From contig NZ_WTFT01000012.1 of NCBI RefSeq assembly GCF_009861505.1, positions 175,043-239,042 of the forward strand: a stretch of 64,000 nt of DNA, written 5' to 3'. The notes under the pieces were generated by a model, which saw only the letters and a list, made by a program, of their open reading frames with translations, was not told where the DNA came from and searched no databases. Made by a program: the position numbers and the translations under genes. This stretch comes from Pseudomonas izuensis. GTDB lineage: Bacteria > Pseudomonadota > Gammaproteobacteria > Pseudomonadales > Pseudomonadaceae. Of the stretch, positions 46,331 through 55,300 are shown piece after piece; the stretch's first letter is position 1; each line of letters starts with the position of its first letter.

Positions 46331-47179
46331 TCATTTGAATTCGACGGGGAAACCGATGGCCGGGGTCGGCAGGTCTACACCGAACCATTGCTTGAACGAT
46401 GCCGCGTAGGTCGGGAATTCAACGCCGGTCATGGCTTCATGCAGGGTGGTGTTGACGAAGTTCAGCCAATCCTGATCGCCGCGCTTGACCGCACAGGCAT
46501 AGGTTTGCGGGCTCCAGGCATAAGCCGGGCTGCGATAGCGCCCCTGGTTCTGCACCATCAGGTATTTGACCGACGACTGATCGGTGGCCGCCGCGTCGGC
46601 GCGTCCCGAGTTCACCGCCTGGTACATCAGGTCCACGCTGTCGTACTGATCGACCTTGGCCTTGGGCAATGCCTGGTGCACCAGCTCTTCGGCATACACG
46701 TTTTGCAGCACCGCCACGGTCAGGCCATCGCCGGCGGCTTTCATGTCGTCGATTTCCTTGTACTTGCTGTTGGCCGGCAACAGCAGGCCGACGCCTTCGC
46801 GGTAGTACGGCAGGGTAAACGCCACCTGCTGGGCACGGCTGGCGGTCACGGTGATGAACTGGCAGCTCATGTCGACCTTGTCGGTCAGCAAGTTGGGAAT
46901 CCGTGCATCGGACGACTGCACCACGAACTCGACCTTGCTCGGATCGTTGAACAGCCCCTTGGCCACCATGCGCGCGATATCGATATCGAAGCCCTGCAAC
47001 TTGCCATCCGCGCCCTGGAAGTGCCACGGCGCATTGGTGCTGCCGGTGCCCACAATCAGTTTGCCGCGGGCCAGAACACTATCGAGCTTGCTGTCCGCCG
47101 CCTGGGCCACGCCCATGACAGCAGCTGATGCTGCGAAAACAAAAACACACGCATTGAACAAGGATGGTCGGCGATGCAT
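46331..47179 (-). CDS. Periplasmic amino-acid-type solute-binding protein
   Basis: 282 residues. A signal peptide covers about residues 1-28 (SLFNACVFVFAASAAVMGVAQAADS, cleavage after AQA). The rest is an SBP_bac_3 fold (LIVGTGSTNAPWHFQGADGKLQGFDIDI, then NLLTDKVDMSCQFITVTASRAQQVAF). It delivers a polar amino acid to the permeases that follow. GGAG 8 nt before the ATG at 47179 decides the start; an in-frame GTG three codons earlier is less likely. First gene of the eight-gene leftward cluster. Confidence 0.92.
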   Translation of the reverse strand: MHRRPSLFNACVFVFAASAAVMGVAQAADSKLDSVLARGKLIVGTGSTNAPWHFQGADGKLQGFDIDIARMVAKGLFNDPSKVEFVVQSSDARIPNLLTDKVDMSCQFITVTASRAQQVAFTLPYYREGVGLLLPANSKYKEIDDMKAAGDGLTVAVLQNVYAEELVHQALPKAKVDQYDSVDLMYQAVNSGRADAAATDQSSVKYLMVQNQGRYRSPAYAWSPQTYACAVKRGDQDWLNFVNTTLHEAMTGVEFPTYAASFKQWFGVDLPTPAIGFPVEFK

Positions 47180-47204
47180 GGCAAGCACTCCAGGATGATG
47201 TTTA

Positions 47205-47220
47205 TTCCGCTATACCGGAA
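47205..47220. promoter_or_regulatory. Candidate IclR operator upstream of the transporter operon
   Basis: Perfect palindrome TTCCG-N6-CGGAA lies 26 bp before the binding-protein start. A further half site CGGAA occurs at 47236-47240. The location at the promoter of the operon that contains an IclR gene makes IclR the natural candidate; other regulators could bind the same symmetry. Confidence 0.45.
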
Positions 47221-47267
47221 CTTGGTATGTAACAACGGAATAGACAGCAGAAAGTGTGCCATAGGTT

Positions 47268-47420
47268 GTGGGAGGTGTGTTGGGGAGATTGAAAAGTGTT
47301 TTGAATCAGATGGATGCGTATAAACGCAAAGTGGTGTTACGTAATGCACAGTTTTCGGATGCGCTACCGTTGGCTACGGAAGGCGGGTATCAGGTTCACA
47401 ATTGGAGCGTGATGGAATGA
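47268..47420 (+). pseudogene. Short open frame, possible gene fragment
   Basis: 50 codons from a GTG to TGA at 47418-47420. The product is LGRLKSVLNQMDAYKRKVVL, continues with a Phe/Ser/Asp stretch and ends NWSVME. The composition looks protein-like, but no ribosome site is clear and I do not recognise it. It lies in the 765-bp gap between the transporter operon and wecB, next to a degenerate antitoxin, so it may be a leftover of a lost gene. Confidence 0.25.
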
Positions 47421-47461
47421 AACGGAACATTAATGTCTACGTACCTTTCAGATGACCCAAT

Positions 47462-47680
47462 TCATAAATCATCGATTGAAACCTTAATGGTGGGGTCGGT
47501 TTCTCGCTCTACACACAACGCAATCAACTCCAAATCCTCCATGTAATTCGTAATAGCCTCATGCTCATTGGCAGCGACAGAACAGACCGCTCGACCGCTA
47601 CGCTTTAGGATCACAACAGATAGGCCTCTGCCGATGGCGACAGTACTCCGATGAACATCGGACCTCTTACCTTTTTGCAT
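47462..47680 (-). pseudogene. Degenerate Phd/YefM-type antitoxin
   Basis: 72 codons. The C-terminal 25 residues (MEDLELIALCVERE, then PTIKVSIDDL) match the end of Phd/YefM/StbD antitoxins. The middle resembles the same fold (VVILKRSGRAVCSVAANEHEAI), but the N-terminal DNA-binding segment (MQKGKRSDVHRSTVAIG) is poor. No toxin gene lies downstream, so it is probably a relic or orphan antitoxin. The 264 bp to the wecB start (47681-47944) hold no gene I can support. Confidence 0.45.
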
Positions 47681-47944
47681 ACAAAGCCTCGGCCGCTATC
47701 TGTAAGTGATGTAAAAAAGTATCACATCACACTCTTCCTGCTTTCCGAGTTTCCCATCGGGCAGATCCCTCTACCCCGTAAGGAATGTCCGGACTCTTGT
47801 GAGAAGAATCCCCCCGACAGTCAGGATCAATCACTCCCAACCAGCATTGGACAACCCCCCATCCGACTGCTTTATTCAATACTCAAGTGATAAGCGCTCT
47901 TAACAGCTGCGGCGCTTCTGGCGTGAGTTGTCCCGGGAGGGTTC

Positions 47945-49099
47945 ATGTCCTTCAAAGTCATGATGGTGTTCGGAACACGGCCCGAAGCCATCAAGATGGC
48001 CCCTCTTGCACGGGTGCTGCGCAACTGGCCGGGTATCGAACTGAATATCTGCTCGACCGGCCAGCACCGGGAAATGCTCAAGCAGGTGCTCGACTCTTTT
48101 GAACTGACGGTCGATGAAGACCTGCAAGTGATGACCCAGGGGCAGACCCTCAATGGACTCTCCGAACAACTGCTCGAGCATCTGGACCACGCCTACGAAC
48201 GGGTGCAGCCGGATATCGTGCTGGTCCACGGCGACACCACCACCAGCTTCATCGCCGCCCTCGCCGCGTTCAATCGCCAGTTGCCCATCGGTCATGTCGA
48301 GGCCGGCCTGCGTACCGGCAACTTGCGCGCACCCTGGCCGGAAGAAGCCAATCGACGCCTGACCGGCGTCATTGCCGACCTGCATTTCACCCCGACCACC
48401 AAGGGCGAAGCGAACCTGCTGGGCGAAGGCGTGCCCAAATCCCATATCGAGGTCACCGGTAACACGGTGATCGATGCGCTGCTATGGATGCGCACGCATC
48501 AGCGCGACGTTCATTGGCTGCCGGCCACGGATTCGCCGTTGGCGGTGCTGGACGACAACCGGCGCATGGTGCTGATCACCGGGCACCGCCGGGAAAACTT
48601 CGGTGGCGGCTTTCGCAATATCTGCCTGGCCCTGGCCAACCTCGCCGAGCATTACCCGGATGTGCAATTCGTCTACCCGGTGCACCTCAATCCGCAGGTG
48701 CAAAAGGCCGTCTACGGCGTGCTGTCGGACAAGCCGAACATCTACCTGGTCGCGCCGCAAGATTATCAGCACTTCGTCTGGTTGATGGACCGCGCGCATT
48801 TCATTCTCACCGATTCCGGCGGCATCCAGGAGGAAGCCCCGGCCATCGGCAAACCGCTGCTGGTACTGCGCGACGTTACCGAACGGCCTTCGGCACTCGA
48901 AGGCGGAACCGTGCTGTTGGTGGGCACCGACACTGACCGTATCGTCAAGGAAGCCAGCCTGTTGCTCGATGACGATGCCACGTTCCAGCGCATGAGCCGC
49001 GTCCATAGTCCTTACGGCGACGGTCATGCCAGCGAACGGATTGCCAACCGTCTGTGTACCTGGCTCAAACAACAAGCGCGGTCGGGAAAAACGGTATGA
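47945..49099 (+). CDS. wecB: UDP-N-acetylglucosamine 2-epimerase
   Basis: 384 residues, full WecB length. The motifs are FGTRPEAIKMAPL at the N-terminus, HGDTTTSF with the catalytic Asp, GHVEAGLRT with the Glu, and TGHRRENFGGG with the His. It converts UDP-GlcNAc to UDP-ManNAc. GGGAGG precedes the ATG. The glycosyltransferase start overlaps its stop (ATGA), so this copy probably supplies UDP-ManNAc to the polysaccharide of the same operon. It is not beside O-antigen genes. Confidence 0.93.
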   Translation: MSFKVMMVFGTRPEAIKMAPLARVLRNWPGIELNICSTGQHREMLKQVLDSFELTVDEDLQVMTQGQTLNGLSEQLLEHLDHAYERVQPDIVLVHGDTTTSFIAALAAFNRQLPIGHVEAGLRTGNLRAPWPEEANRRLTGVIADLHFTPTTKGEANLLGEGVPKSHIEVTGNTVIDALLWMRTHQRDVHWLPATDSPLAVLDDNRRMVLITGHRRENFGGGFRNICLALANLAEHYPDVQFVYPVHLNPQVQKAVYGVLSDKPNIYLVAPQDYQHFVWLMDRAHFILTDSGGIQEEAPAIGKPLLVLRDVTERPSALEGGTVLLVGTDTDRIVKEASLLLDDDATFQRMSRVHSPYGDGHASERIANRLCTWLKQQARSGKTV

Positions 49100-51270
49100 G
49101 CCTGGGTTTGGTCGATTTTTTTGCCTACCTGCTGTTCGGCCTCAAATACCTTGCAATCATCCTGGCGCTGTTGATGTTCGTGCTCGGGCTCGATGACCTG
49201 TTCATCGACCTGGTGTACTGGACCCGCAAGCTGATCCGCCGCTGGCGGATCTATGAAAAATTCAAGCGTGCCGATGAGCAGCGCCTGTACACCATCGGTG
49301 AAAAGCCCTTGGCGATCATGGTGCCGGCGTGGAACGAAGTCGGCGTGGTCGGCGAAATGGCGCGCCTGGCCGCCTCGACCCTCGATTACGAGAACTACCA
49401 GATTTTCGTCGGCACCTACCCCAACGACGCCGAGACCCAGGCCGATGTCGACGCGGTCTGCCAGCACTACCCCAACGTGCACAAAGTGGTCTGCGCGCGC
49501 CCCGGCCCCACCAGCAAGGCCGACTGCCTGAATAACGTGATCGACGCGATCCTGCGTTTTGAAAGCGATGCGAAGATCCAGTTCGCCGGGTTCATCCTGC
49601 ACGATGCCGAAGACGTGATCTCCCCCATGGAGTTGCGCCTGTTCAATTACCTGCTGCCGGGCAAGGACCTGATCCAGATTCCGGTCTACCCCTACGCGCC
49701 TGAATGGAGAGGGTTCACCGCCGGGCACTACGTCGACGAGTTCGCCGAAAACCACGGCAAGGACGTGATCGTGCGCGAGGCCCTGACCGGCCAGGTACCC
49801 AGCGCCGGCGTCGGCACTTGCTTCAGCCGCAAGGCCATCAGCGCGCTGCTTGAGGATGGCGATGGCATTGCCTTCGATGTACAGAGCCTGACCGAAGACT
49901 ACGACATCGGTTTTCGCCTCAAGCAAAAAGGCATGAAGTGCATCTTCGCCCGCTATTCGGTGACCGACCCGAAACTGGCGCTCGAACAGCCCTGGGCGTT
50001 CGGCATGAATCGCGCGTTTTCCCAGGTGATCTGTGTTCGCGAACATTTCCCCCGCGACTGGCAACACGCGATCCGGCAAAAATCCCGCTGGATCGTCGGC
50101 ATCGTTTTCCAGGGCACGAAGAACCTTGGTTGGAGCCCCACCGGGTTGCTCAACTATTTTCTGTGGCGCGACCGGCGCGGCATGATCGCCTACCTGCTGA
50201 GTTTCATGGTCAACCTGCTGTTTCTGGTGTTGCTGGCAATGTGGCTGGTGACGGTGATAGCGCCGAACGCCTGGCGCTATCCGTCGATTCTCTCCGACAG
50301 CCCGTTGCTCAAGACCCTGCTGTGGCTAAACGGCCTGATGTTGATCAACCGGCTGTTCCAGCGCGGCTGGTTCGTCACCCGTTTTTACGGACTGGGCGAA
50401 GGCCTGCTGTCGGCGCCCCGGATGATGTGGAGCAACTTCATCAACTTCTTCGCCAACGTACGGGCGCTGCGCCAGGTCATGGAAATGGGCGACTCCCGTC
50501 GCGTGGCCTGGGACAAAACCACCCATGAGTTTCCGGCCCTGACCAAGGCCCAGCGCACACCCTTGGGTCATCGGCTGGTGGAAAAAGGCCTGCTCAGCGA
50601 AGAACAGCTGGAAGCGGCGATCACCAACCCGGTACGCCGACGCCTGGGTCATGAGCTGTTGCTGCGCGGACACATCGACACCACGCAACTGGTGCAGACC
50701 CTGGCCGAGCAACTGGACATGGAATGGGCGCCGCTCAACCCCTTTCAGCTCGACAAGCGCCTGATCGCGCAGGTGCCACGCAAGGTCGCCTCCCACTACG
50801 GCGTGCTGCCCGTGGCCGAGGAAGGCAATACCCTGGTGCTCGCCTCCGAAGGGCCGGTCAGCCAGGTTTCACTGGGTGCCATCAGCCGCCAACTGAAGCG
50901 CCCCGTGCGCTGTCGCCTGGCCCCTCAGGGCCGGGTCACACTGGGGATCCGCTACTGGTACGCCAGCCCCCGGCAAAATGCCGACGTCCAGCACATGCTC
51001 GAGGTGCTTGAGCGTCATCAGGTCGATGAAGCCTTGCTCGAGCGCGTCAGCCATCACCAGATATTGCTCGGCAATCTGCTGCAAGTGCGCGGGATGGTCC
51101 CGGCGAGCCTGTTCAATCAGGCATTGATCGACTTCGATGCCGAGCACATGTCGTTGGGCCAACACCTGATATCCCGCGGCATGATCACCCAGGCAGTGCT
51201 CGAACAGGCTTTGGTCGAACAGGCCAGCGAACAGCAAGCCGCCTACCGCATTGCCCGGGAGGTCGAATGA
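49096..51270 (+). CDS. NfrB-like family 2 glycosyltransferase with C-terminal MshEN-type domain
   Basis: 724 residues. An N-terminal membrane helix (about 10-40) is followed by a GT2 domain (about 60-340) with the DxD-like HDAED, the TED motif in LTEDYDIGF and the acceptor motif RQKSRW. Membrane helices lie near 365-460. From about 490 it has a MshEN-type c-di-GMP-binding pattern (LGHRLVEKGLLSEEQLEAAI, then RRRLGHELLLRGHID). A further helical repeat at about 640-715 (ILLGNLLQVRGM, then SLGQHLISRGMI) resembles the same subdomain. In E. coli, NfrB with NfrA and WecB makes a secreted ManNAc glycan, with activity set by c-di-GMP. The ATG at 49096 overlaps the wecB stop. Confidence 0.9.
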   Translation: MSLGLVDFFAYLLFGLKYLAIILALLMFVLGLDDLFIDLVYWTRKLIRRWRIYEKFKRADEQRLYTIGEKPLAIMVPAWNEVGVVGEMARLAASTLDYENYQIFVGTYPNDAETQADVDAVCQHYPNVHKVVCARPGPTSKADCLNNVIDAILRFESDAKIQFAGFILHDAEDVISPMELRLFNYLLPGKDLIQIPVYPYAPEWRGFTAGHYVDEFAENHGKDVIVREALTGQVPSAGVGTCFSRKAISALLEDGDGIAFDVQSLTEDYDIGFRLKQKGMKCIFARYSVTDPKLALEQPWAFGMNRAFSQVICVREHFPRDWQHAIRQKSRWIVGIVFQGTKNLGWSPTGLLNYFLWRDRRGMIAYLLSFMVNLLFLVLLAMWLVTVIAPNAWRYPSILSDSPLLKTLLWLNGLMLINRLFQRGWFVTRFYGLGEGLLSAPRMMWSNFINFFANVRALRQVMEMGDSRRVAWDKTTHEFPALTKAQRTPLGHRLVEKGLLSEEQLEAAITNPVRRRLGHELLLRGHIDTTQLVQTLAEQLDMEWAPLNPFQLDKRLIAQVPRKVASHYGVLPVAEEGNTLVLASEGPVSQVSLGAISRQLKRPVRCRLAPQGRVTLGIRYWYASPRQNADVQHMLEVLERHQVDEALLERVSHHQILLGNLLQVRGMVPASLFNQALIDFDAEHMSLGQHLISRGMITQAVLEQALVEQASEQQAAYRIAREVE

Positions 51271-54200
51271 AGCCTCATGCCGCGCTCGTTGGGTGCCTGT
51301 TGTTGAGTCTGGGCACCGCCACTTGGGTGCAAGCCGAACCCTTGACTGACTTCGAACAATTTCGCAGCTTCCCCTACATGGACCGCAGCTACCGCGAAGC
51401 GAAAAAAGGCAACTGGGCCGAAGTCGAGCGTTTGATGCGCCACCTGCTGAGCAAGGTGCCCAAGAATGATGAAGCGCGGGCGCTGCTGGTGCAGGCGCTG
51501 GCCAAGCAACGGCGCTACAAGGACGCACTGCAAGCATTGCCGGACAACCCGCAAAACAGCGAGGCCTTGCTCAACCTGCGCCTGACCTGGATCGAGCAGG
51601 ATCCGCCAGGCAGCACCCAGGTGGAACAGTGGATCGCCACCAGCAACCTCAACCAGCGCGTGCGCCTGTGGCAGGCCTACAGCCTGAGTCTCGCCAAGTT
51701 TGGCGGCGCAGGCCGGGCTCACGACTGGCTGGCGCAATTGAAGCCCAAAGGTGATGAGCGAATTCTGCACCTGGCCCTCTCCAACTGGTCCGAGCAACTG
51801 CGCGACTGGAACGGCACCATCGAACAACTCGCGCCTCTCGCCGCCAGCCACCCACTGAGCGCCGAGGATTGGCAGCGGCTGGCCAATGCCTATGTGCAAC
51901 GCCTCGACGAAAAACCACTGGAGCAATTACTGCAGCAGGCACCCAACCCGCAGGCCGCGCGCAAGGCTCGCCTGGCCATGGTCGATCGCGCGATAGCCAT
52001 GGGTCACACCGAACAGGCCCAACGCTGGATGCAGTCGCTGCCGCCGGACGATCTCGCCGATCCCGCACAACGCCAGCGCCTGTGGGAATTGGCGCGGCAA
52101 ACCGGCGATAGTGCAACCGTGCAGCGCTTGAGTGGCGAATTGCAGCGGCCGTGCCTGGAGACCGCCGACTGGCTGTCCCGCCGCGACCCGGATGCAGCGC
52201 TTGCGCAATTGCGTAACTGCCCAGCCGACGACGACCCATTGACCTGGCTGGTCCTTGTCCAGCGCCTGCACGCCACTGAACTCTTGCAGAGCACGCGTCT
52301 GCCCGAACCTTGGGACAGCCAGCGTCAGCAACGCTTGCTGGACGTCTGGCAAGAAGAAGGCCGCAGCGACAAGATCATGGCCTGGCTCGCCGGCCAGCCG
52401 CAGACCGCCGAAGTGCTCAAGCGTCGGGCCGAACTGACGCAGGCGCAGGGTCGCACTACCGAAGCGGCGACACTCTGGGAGCGGCACTACCAACAGACCG
52501 GCAACCTTCGTTCCCTCGATCAGGCCACCTACCTGGCGCTCAATGCCGGGCAGCGGGAACACGCACAACAACTGCTGGAAAACGCTTACGACCGTCAGGG
52601 CGGCAAACTTCCCAATGCTCTGTTACAACGATTGGCGACCCTCTACGCCTCGTCAACGCCGACAGCTTCACAGCAACAGCGCATGGTGTCGCTGCTCAGT
52701 CATGTTGACCCCACCACCCGTGGTCAACTGCTGGCGCAACTGGCCGAGAACGGTCAATGCACCGCCGTGCAACACGCCATTGGCGCGCAACCGCAGGCTG
52801 CCGGCGACTACCGCGCACTGGGGCGCTGCGCCATGCCGGATCGTCCGGGGGAAGCGGTCGTCTATTTCCAGCAGGCGGAAAAAACTGGCGACCGAAGTAG
52901 CCGCGTGTCCATGGCCTATGCCCTCGAAGCGGCCGGCGATTCGGCCGGGGCGCTGGCGATCTGGCGCAGCCTGCCCGATGCCGAACTCAGCGACAACGCC
53001 CGCCTCACAGCCAGTCGCAGCGCCCTGAACGCCGGTGATCTGTCAGCCGCCGAACGTTACTGGCAGCAAAGTCACAGCCGTGGCGCCAACGAATGGGCGC
53101 TGGGTGCGGCGATTGCCGATGCGCAAGGCAATCATGAACGGGCCCTGCAACGACAACGTTCGGCCCTGCAACAGTCACCGGATGCCGGGCATTTCTACGC
53201 CGCGTCGGTCACCGCGCAAAAGGCCGGCGAACCTGCACAAAGCACGACGTGGCTGGCCGAAGCGGTACGACTCGATCCGGACAACCCGCGTTATCGCGCC
53301 GACTACGGTATGAGACTGGCTGGAGCAAAAACCAAAGAGGAACGCGCCAAAGCCATTCCTTACCTGCAAACCGCCACCCGGGACTTTCCCGAGGATTACC
53401 GCCTGGGCGAAACCCTCGCCCTGCGCTATGACGAAGTCGCCGACAGTGCTGCGGCACGCAAGGAACTGCACCGGGTCATCGACCTTGAGCAGTATCCAGT
53501 GGCGGCCGACGACAAGGACGGCAGCATGGAAGCCCGGCGTTATCGCCAGCGCCGCGCCCATGAAACCCTGTCTCGCCGCGACTCCCGTACCGTCGCCAGC
53601 ACCTGGTCACCGGCCGGGGTTTCGACCAACGACTTCTTGCGGTCCGATGACACCACCGGCTCTCGACGCCGCTCCACTTCACAAAACGTGCAACTGGCCA
53701 TGTGGGACCACGCGCTGGGCGAGGAACCGAGCCGCGCCGGCAGTACGCTGTCGGTCTATGGTCGTGTGCTGCTCGGTGGCCAGGGTCGATCGAGCTACGC
53801 AGAATCCCTGGGTACCGGTGTGGGGTTGCGCTACAAACCCTGGGGCACGGCGAACATCAACTTCTACGGCGAAATCTACAAACAGAGCCAGTTCGATGAC
53901 CAGGACAATCACGGTCTGAGCCTGGGCCAGATGCTGGTGCCGGAAAAGCTGTCGGACCAGGTCGATGATCACCGCCAGGACGGGCACACCACCACCGACT
54001 ACCTGTTGCGCAGCACCGCTTCGTTCCTTGATCAGGGCAGGTTTCGCAACGACTGGCGCATCGATGAAAGCGATTGGGAGGAACGTTTTCTCTATCTGGA
54101 CGCCGCCTGGTGGACCAAGGCCGGCGACCATCAATGGTTGTCGCGGTTCCAGCAGGGCCATGCCTGGAAGCTGCCGTTCAACGGCGCACAAACCCTCATG

Positions 54201-54422
54201 CCCTATGGCTTTGTCGAATTTTCCAGCCAGGACCCGAGCAACGACTGGCGCCAGGACTTGCGCACCGGCATCGGCCTGCGCTGGCAATGGTGGTTCGACG
54301 ATGACCTCTACAACGCCTACCGCGCGCACCTGACGGTTCGCAGCGAATATCAGCAATGGTTGGGGGGCAATCTGTATGAGGGCGGCAATGGCGTGCTGCT
54401 GGGCGTGGAGATGAATTTCTGA
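51267..54422 (+). CDS. NfrA-like outer-membrane polysaccharide export protein
   Basis: 1051 residues. A signal peptide (MKPHAALVGCLLLSLGTA, cleavage near VQAEP) is followed by TPR-type helical repeats (about 50-780, for example LLNLRLTWIEQDPPG and AEAVRLDPDNPRYRADYG) and a C-terminal beta-barrel domain (about 830-1051) ending in Phe, as outer-membrane porins do. This is the layout of NfrA (phage N4 adsorption protein A) and of TPR-barrel exporters such as PgaA. It overlaps the nfrB-like stop by 4 bases and the next gene starts in its stop codon. It is the likely export channel for the glycan and a possible phage receptor. Confidence 0.9.
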   Translation: MKPHAALVGCLLLSLGTATWVQAEPLTDFEQFRSFPYMDRSYREAKKGNWAEVERLMRHLLSKVPKNDEARALLVQALAKQRRYKDALQALPDNPQNSEALLNLRLTWIEQDPPGSTQVEQWIATSNLNQRVRLWQAYSLSLAKFGGAGRAHDWLAQLKPKGDERILHLALSNWSEQLRDWNGTIEQLAPLAASHPLSAEDWQRLANAYVQRLDEKPLEQLLQQAPNPQAARKARLAMVDRAIAMGHTEQAQRWMQSLPPDDLADPAQRQRLWELARQTGDSATVQRLSGELQRPCLETADWLSRRDPDAALAQLRNCPADDDPLTWLVLVQRLHATELLQSTRLPEPWDSQRQQRLLDVWQEEGRSDKIMAWLAGQPQTAEVLKRRAELTQAQGRTTEAATLWERHYQQTGNLRSLDQATYLALNAGQREHAQQLLENAYDRQGGKLPNALLQRLATLYASSTPTASQQQRMVSLLSHVDPTTRGQLLAQLAENGQCTAVQHAIGAQPQAAGDYRALGRCAMPDRPGEAVVYFQQAEKTGDRSSRVSMAYALEAAGDSAGALAIWRSLPDAELSDNARLTASRSALNAGDLSAAERYWQQSHSRGANEWALGAAIADAQGNHERALQRQRSALQQSPDAGHFYAASVTAQKAGEPAQSTTWLAEAVRLDPDNPRYRADYGMRLAGAKTKEERAKAIPYLQTATRDFPEDYRLGETLALRYDEVADSAAARKELHRVIDLEQYPVAADDKDGSMEARRYRQRRAHETLSRRDSRTVASTWSPAGVSTNDFLRSDDTTGSRRRSTSQNVQLAMWDHALGEEPSRAGSTLSVYGRVLLGGQGRSSYAESLGTGVGLRYKPWGTANINFYGEIYKQSQFDDQDNHGLSLGQMLVPEKLSDQVDDHRQDGHTTTDYLLRSTASFLDQGRFRNDWRIDESDWEERFLYLDAAWWTKAGDHQWLSRFQQGHAWKLPFNGAQTLMPYGFVEFSSQDPSNDWRQDLRTGIGLRWQWWFDDDLYNAYRAHLTVRSEYQQWLGGNLYEGGNGVLLGVEMNF

Positions 54423-55300
54423 TGAAGCGATTGCTACTGGTGGTGTGCCTGTTACTCAGCAGTGCATGGGGCCGCGCCGACGAACGGATTTTCTATCAAC
54501 CGCTGAACGTCGACGCCAGCCTCAGCCAGACGCAATGGCGCCAGATCTGGCAGGACACCGCCAGACAGGGTGCCCACACCGTGATCGTGCAGTGGACCGC
54601 CTACGGCGATTCGGACTTCGGCGGCGCCAACGGCTGGCTTGCCGACAGCCTGAAGCTGGCCCAGGCCCAAGGCCTGAAACTGGTGCTGGGGCTCTACATG
54701 GACCCTGCCTATTACCAACGCATCGACGAACTGGACAGCGCCGGGCTGGCGACTTACTGGCAAGCGCAACTGGGCCGGTCGCTGGCCCAACGGCAAAAGC
54801 TGTGCAAGGACTGGAAGCTCATGGTCACGGGCTGGTATGTGCCGATGGAGCTGGATGATCTGCACTTCCTCGCCGCTGATCGCCGACAGGCCCTGCAACG
54901 TCAACTCAAGGACTTCGCCAGCCAGCTCGATGCGCCGCTGCATATCAGCGCCTTCAGCGCCGGCAAACTCGCGCCACGGGTCAATGGCCAGTGGCTGGCG
55001 GATTTGGCCGGTCAGGGGATTCAGGTCTGGTGGCAGGACGGTGCCGGTACCGGACGTTTGCCGGCATTGGTGCGCGATGGCTACGCCGGTGCGCTGCCCT
55101 GCTCCGTCGGCATCGTTCAGGAAGCGTTTCGTCAGATCAGCGCGGCGGGCAAAGCCTTTGGCGCTGAACCGGCCAACCCGGACAAGACGTCGTTGGGTTG
55201 CCATCCCACTGCGGTGTTTTCCCTGCGCTACCGGCCCTGGGGCAAGGTGATTCTTGATAACCAACGCAAAAACAAGGTCGACGATGTACAAAACCATTGA
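54422..55300 (+). CDS. DUF4434 family exported protein, possible glycan hydrolase
   Basis: 292 residues with a signal peptide (MKRLLLVVCLLLSSAWGRAD). The rest has the look of a TIM-barrel glycosidase (HTVIVQWTAYGDSDFGG, LKLVLGLYMDPAYY, and GWYVPMELDDLHF with a candidate catalytic Glu). I recall DUF4434 as a family of probable glycoside hydrolases, but the substrate is not known. In an export operon it could trim the ManNAc polymer in the periplasm, like PgaB or AlgL in other systems. The first base of its ATG is the last base of the exporter's stop. Confidence 0.82.
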   Translation: MKRLLLVVCLLLSSAWGRADERIFYQPLNVDASLSQTQWRQIWQDTARQGAHTVIVQWTAYGDSDFGGANGWLADSLKLAQAQGLKLVLGLYMDPAYYQRIDELDSAGLATYWQAQLGRSLAQRQKLCKDWKLMVTGWYVPMELDDLHFLAADRRQALQRQLKDFASQLDAPLHISAFSAGKLAPRVNGQWLADLAGQGIQVWWQDGAGTGRLPALVRDGYAGALPCSVGIVQEAFRQISAAGKAFGAEPANPDKTSLGCHPTAVFSLRYRPWGKVILDNQRKNKVDDVQNH

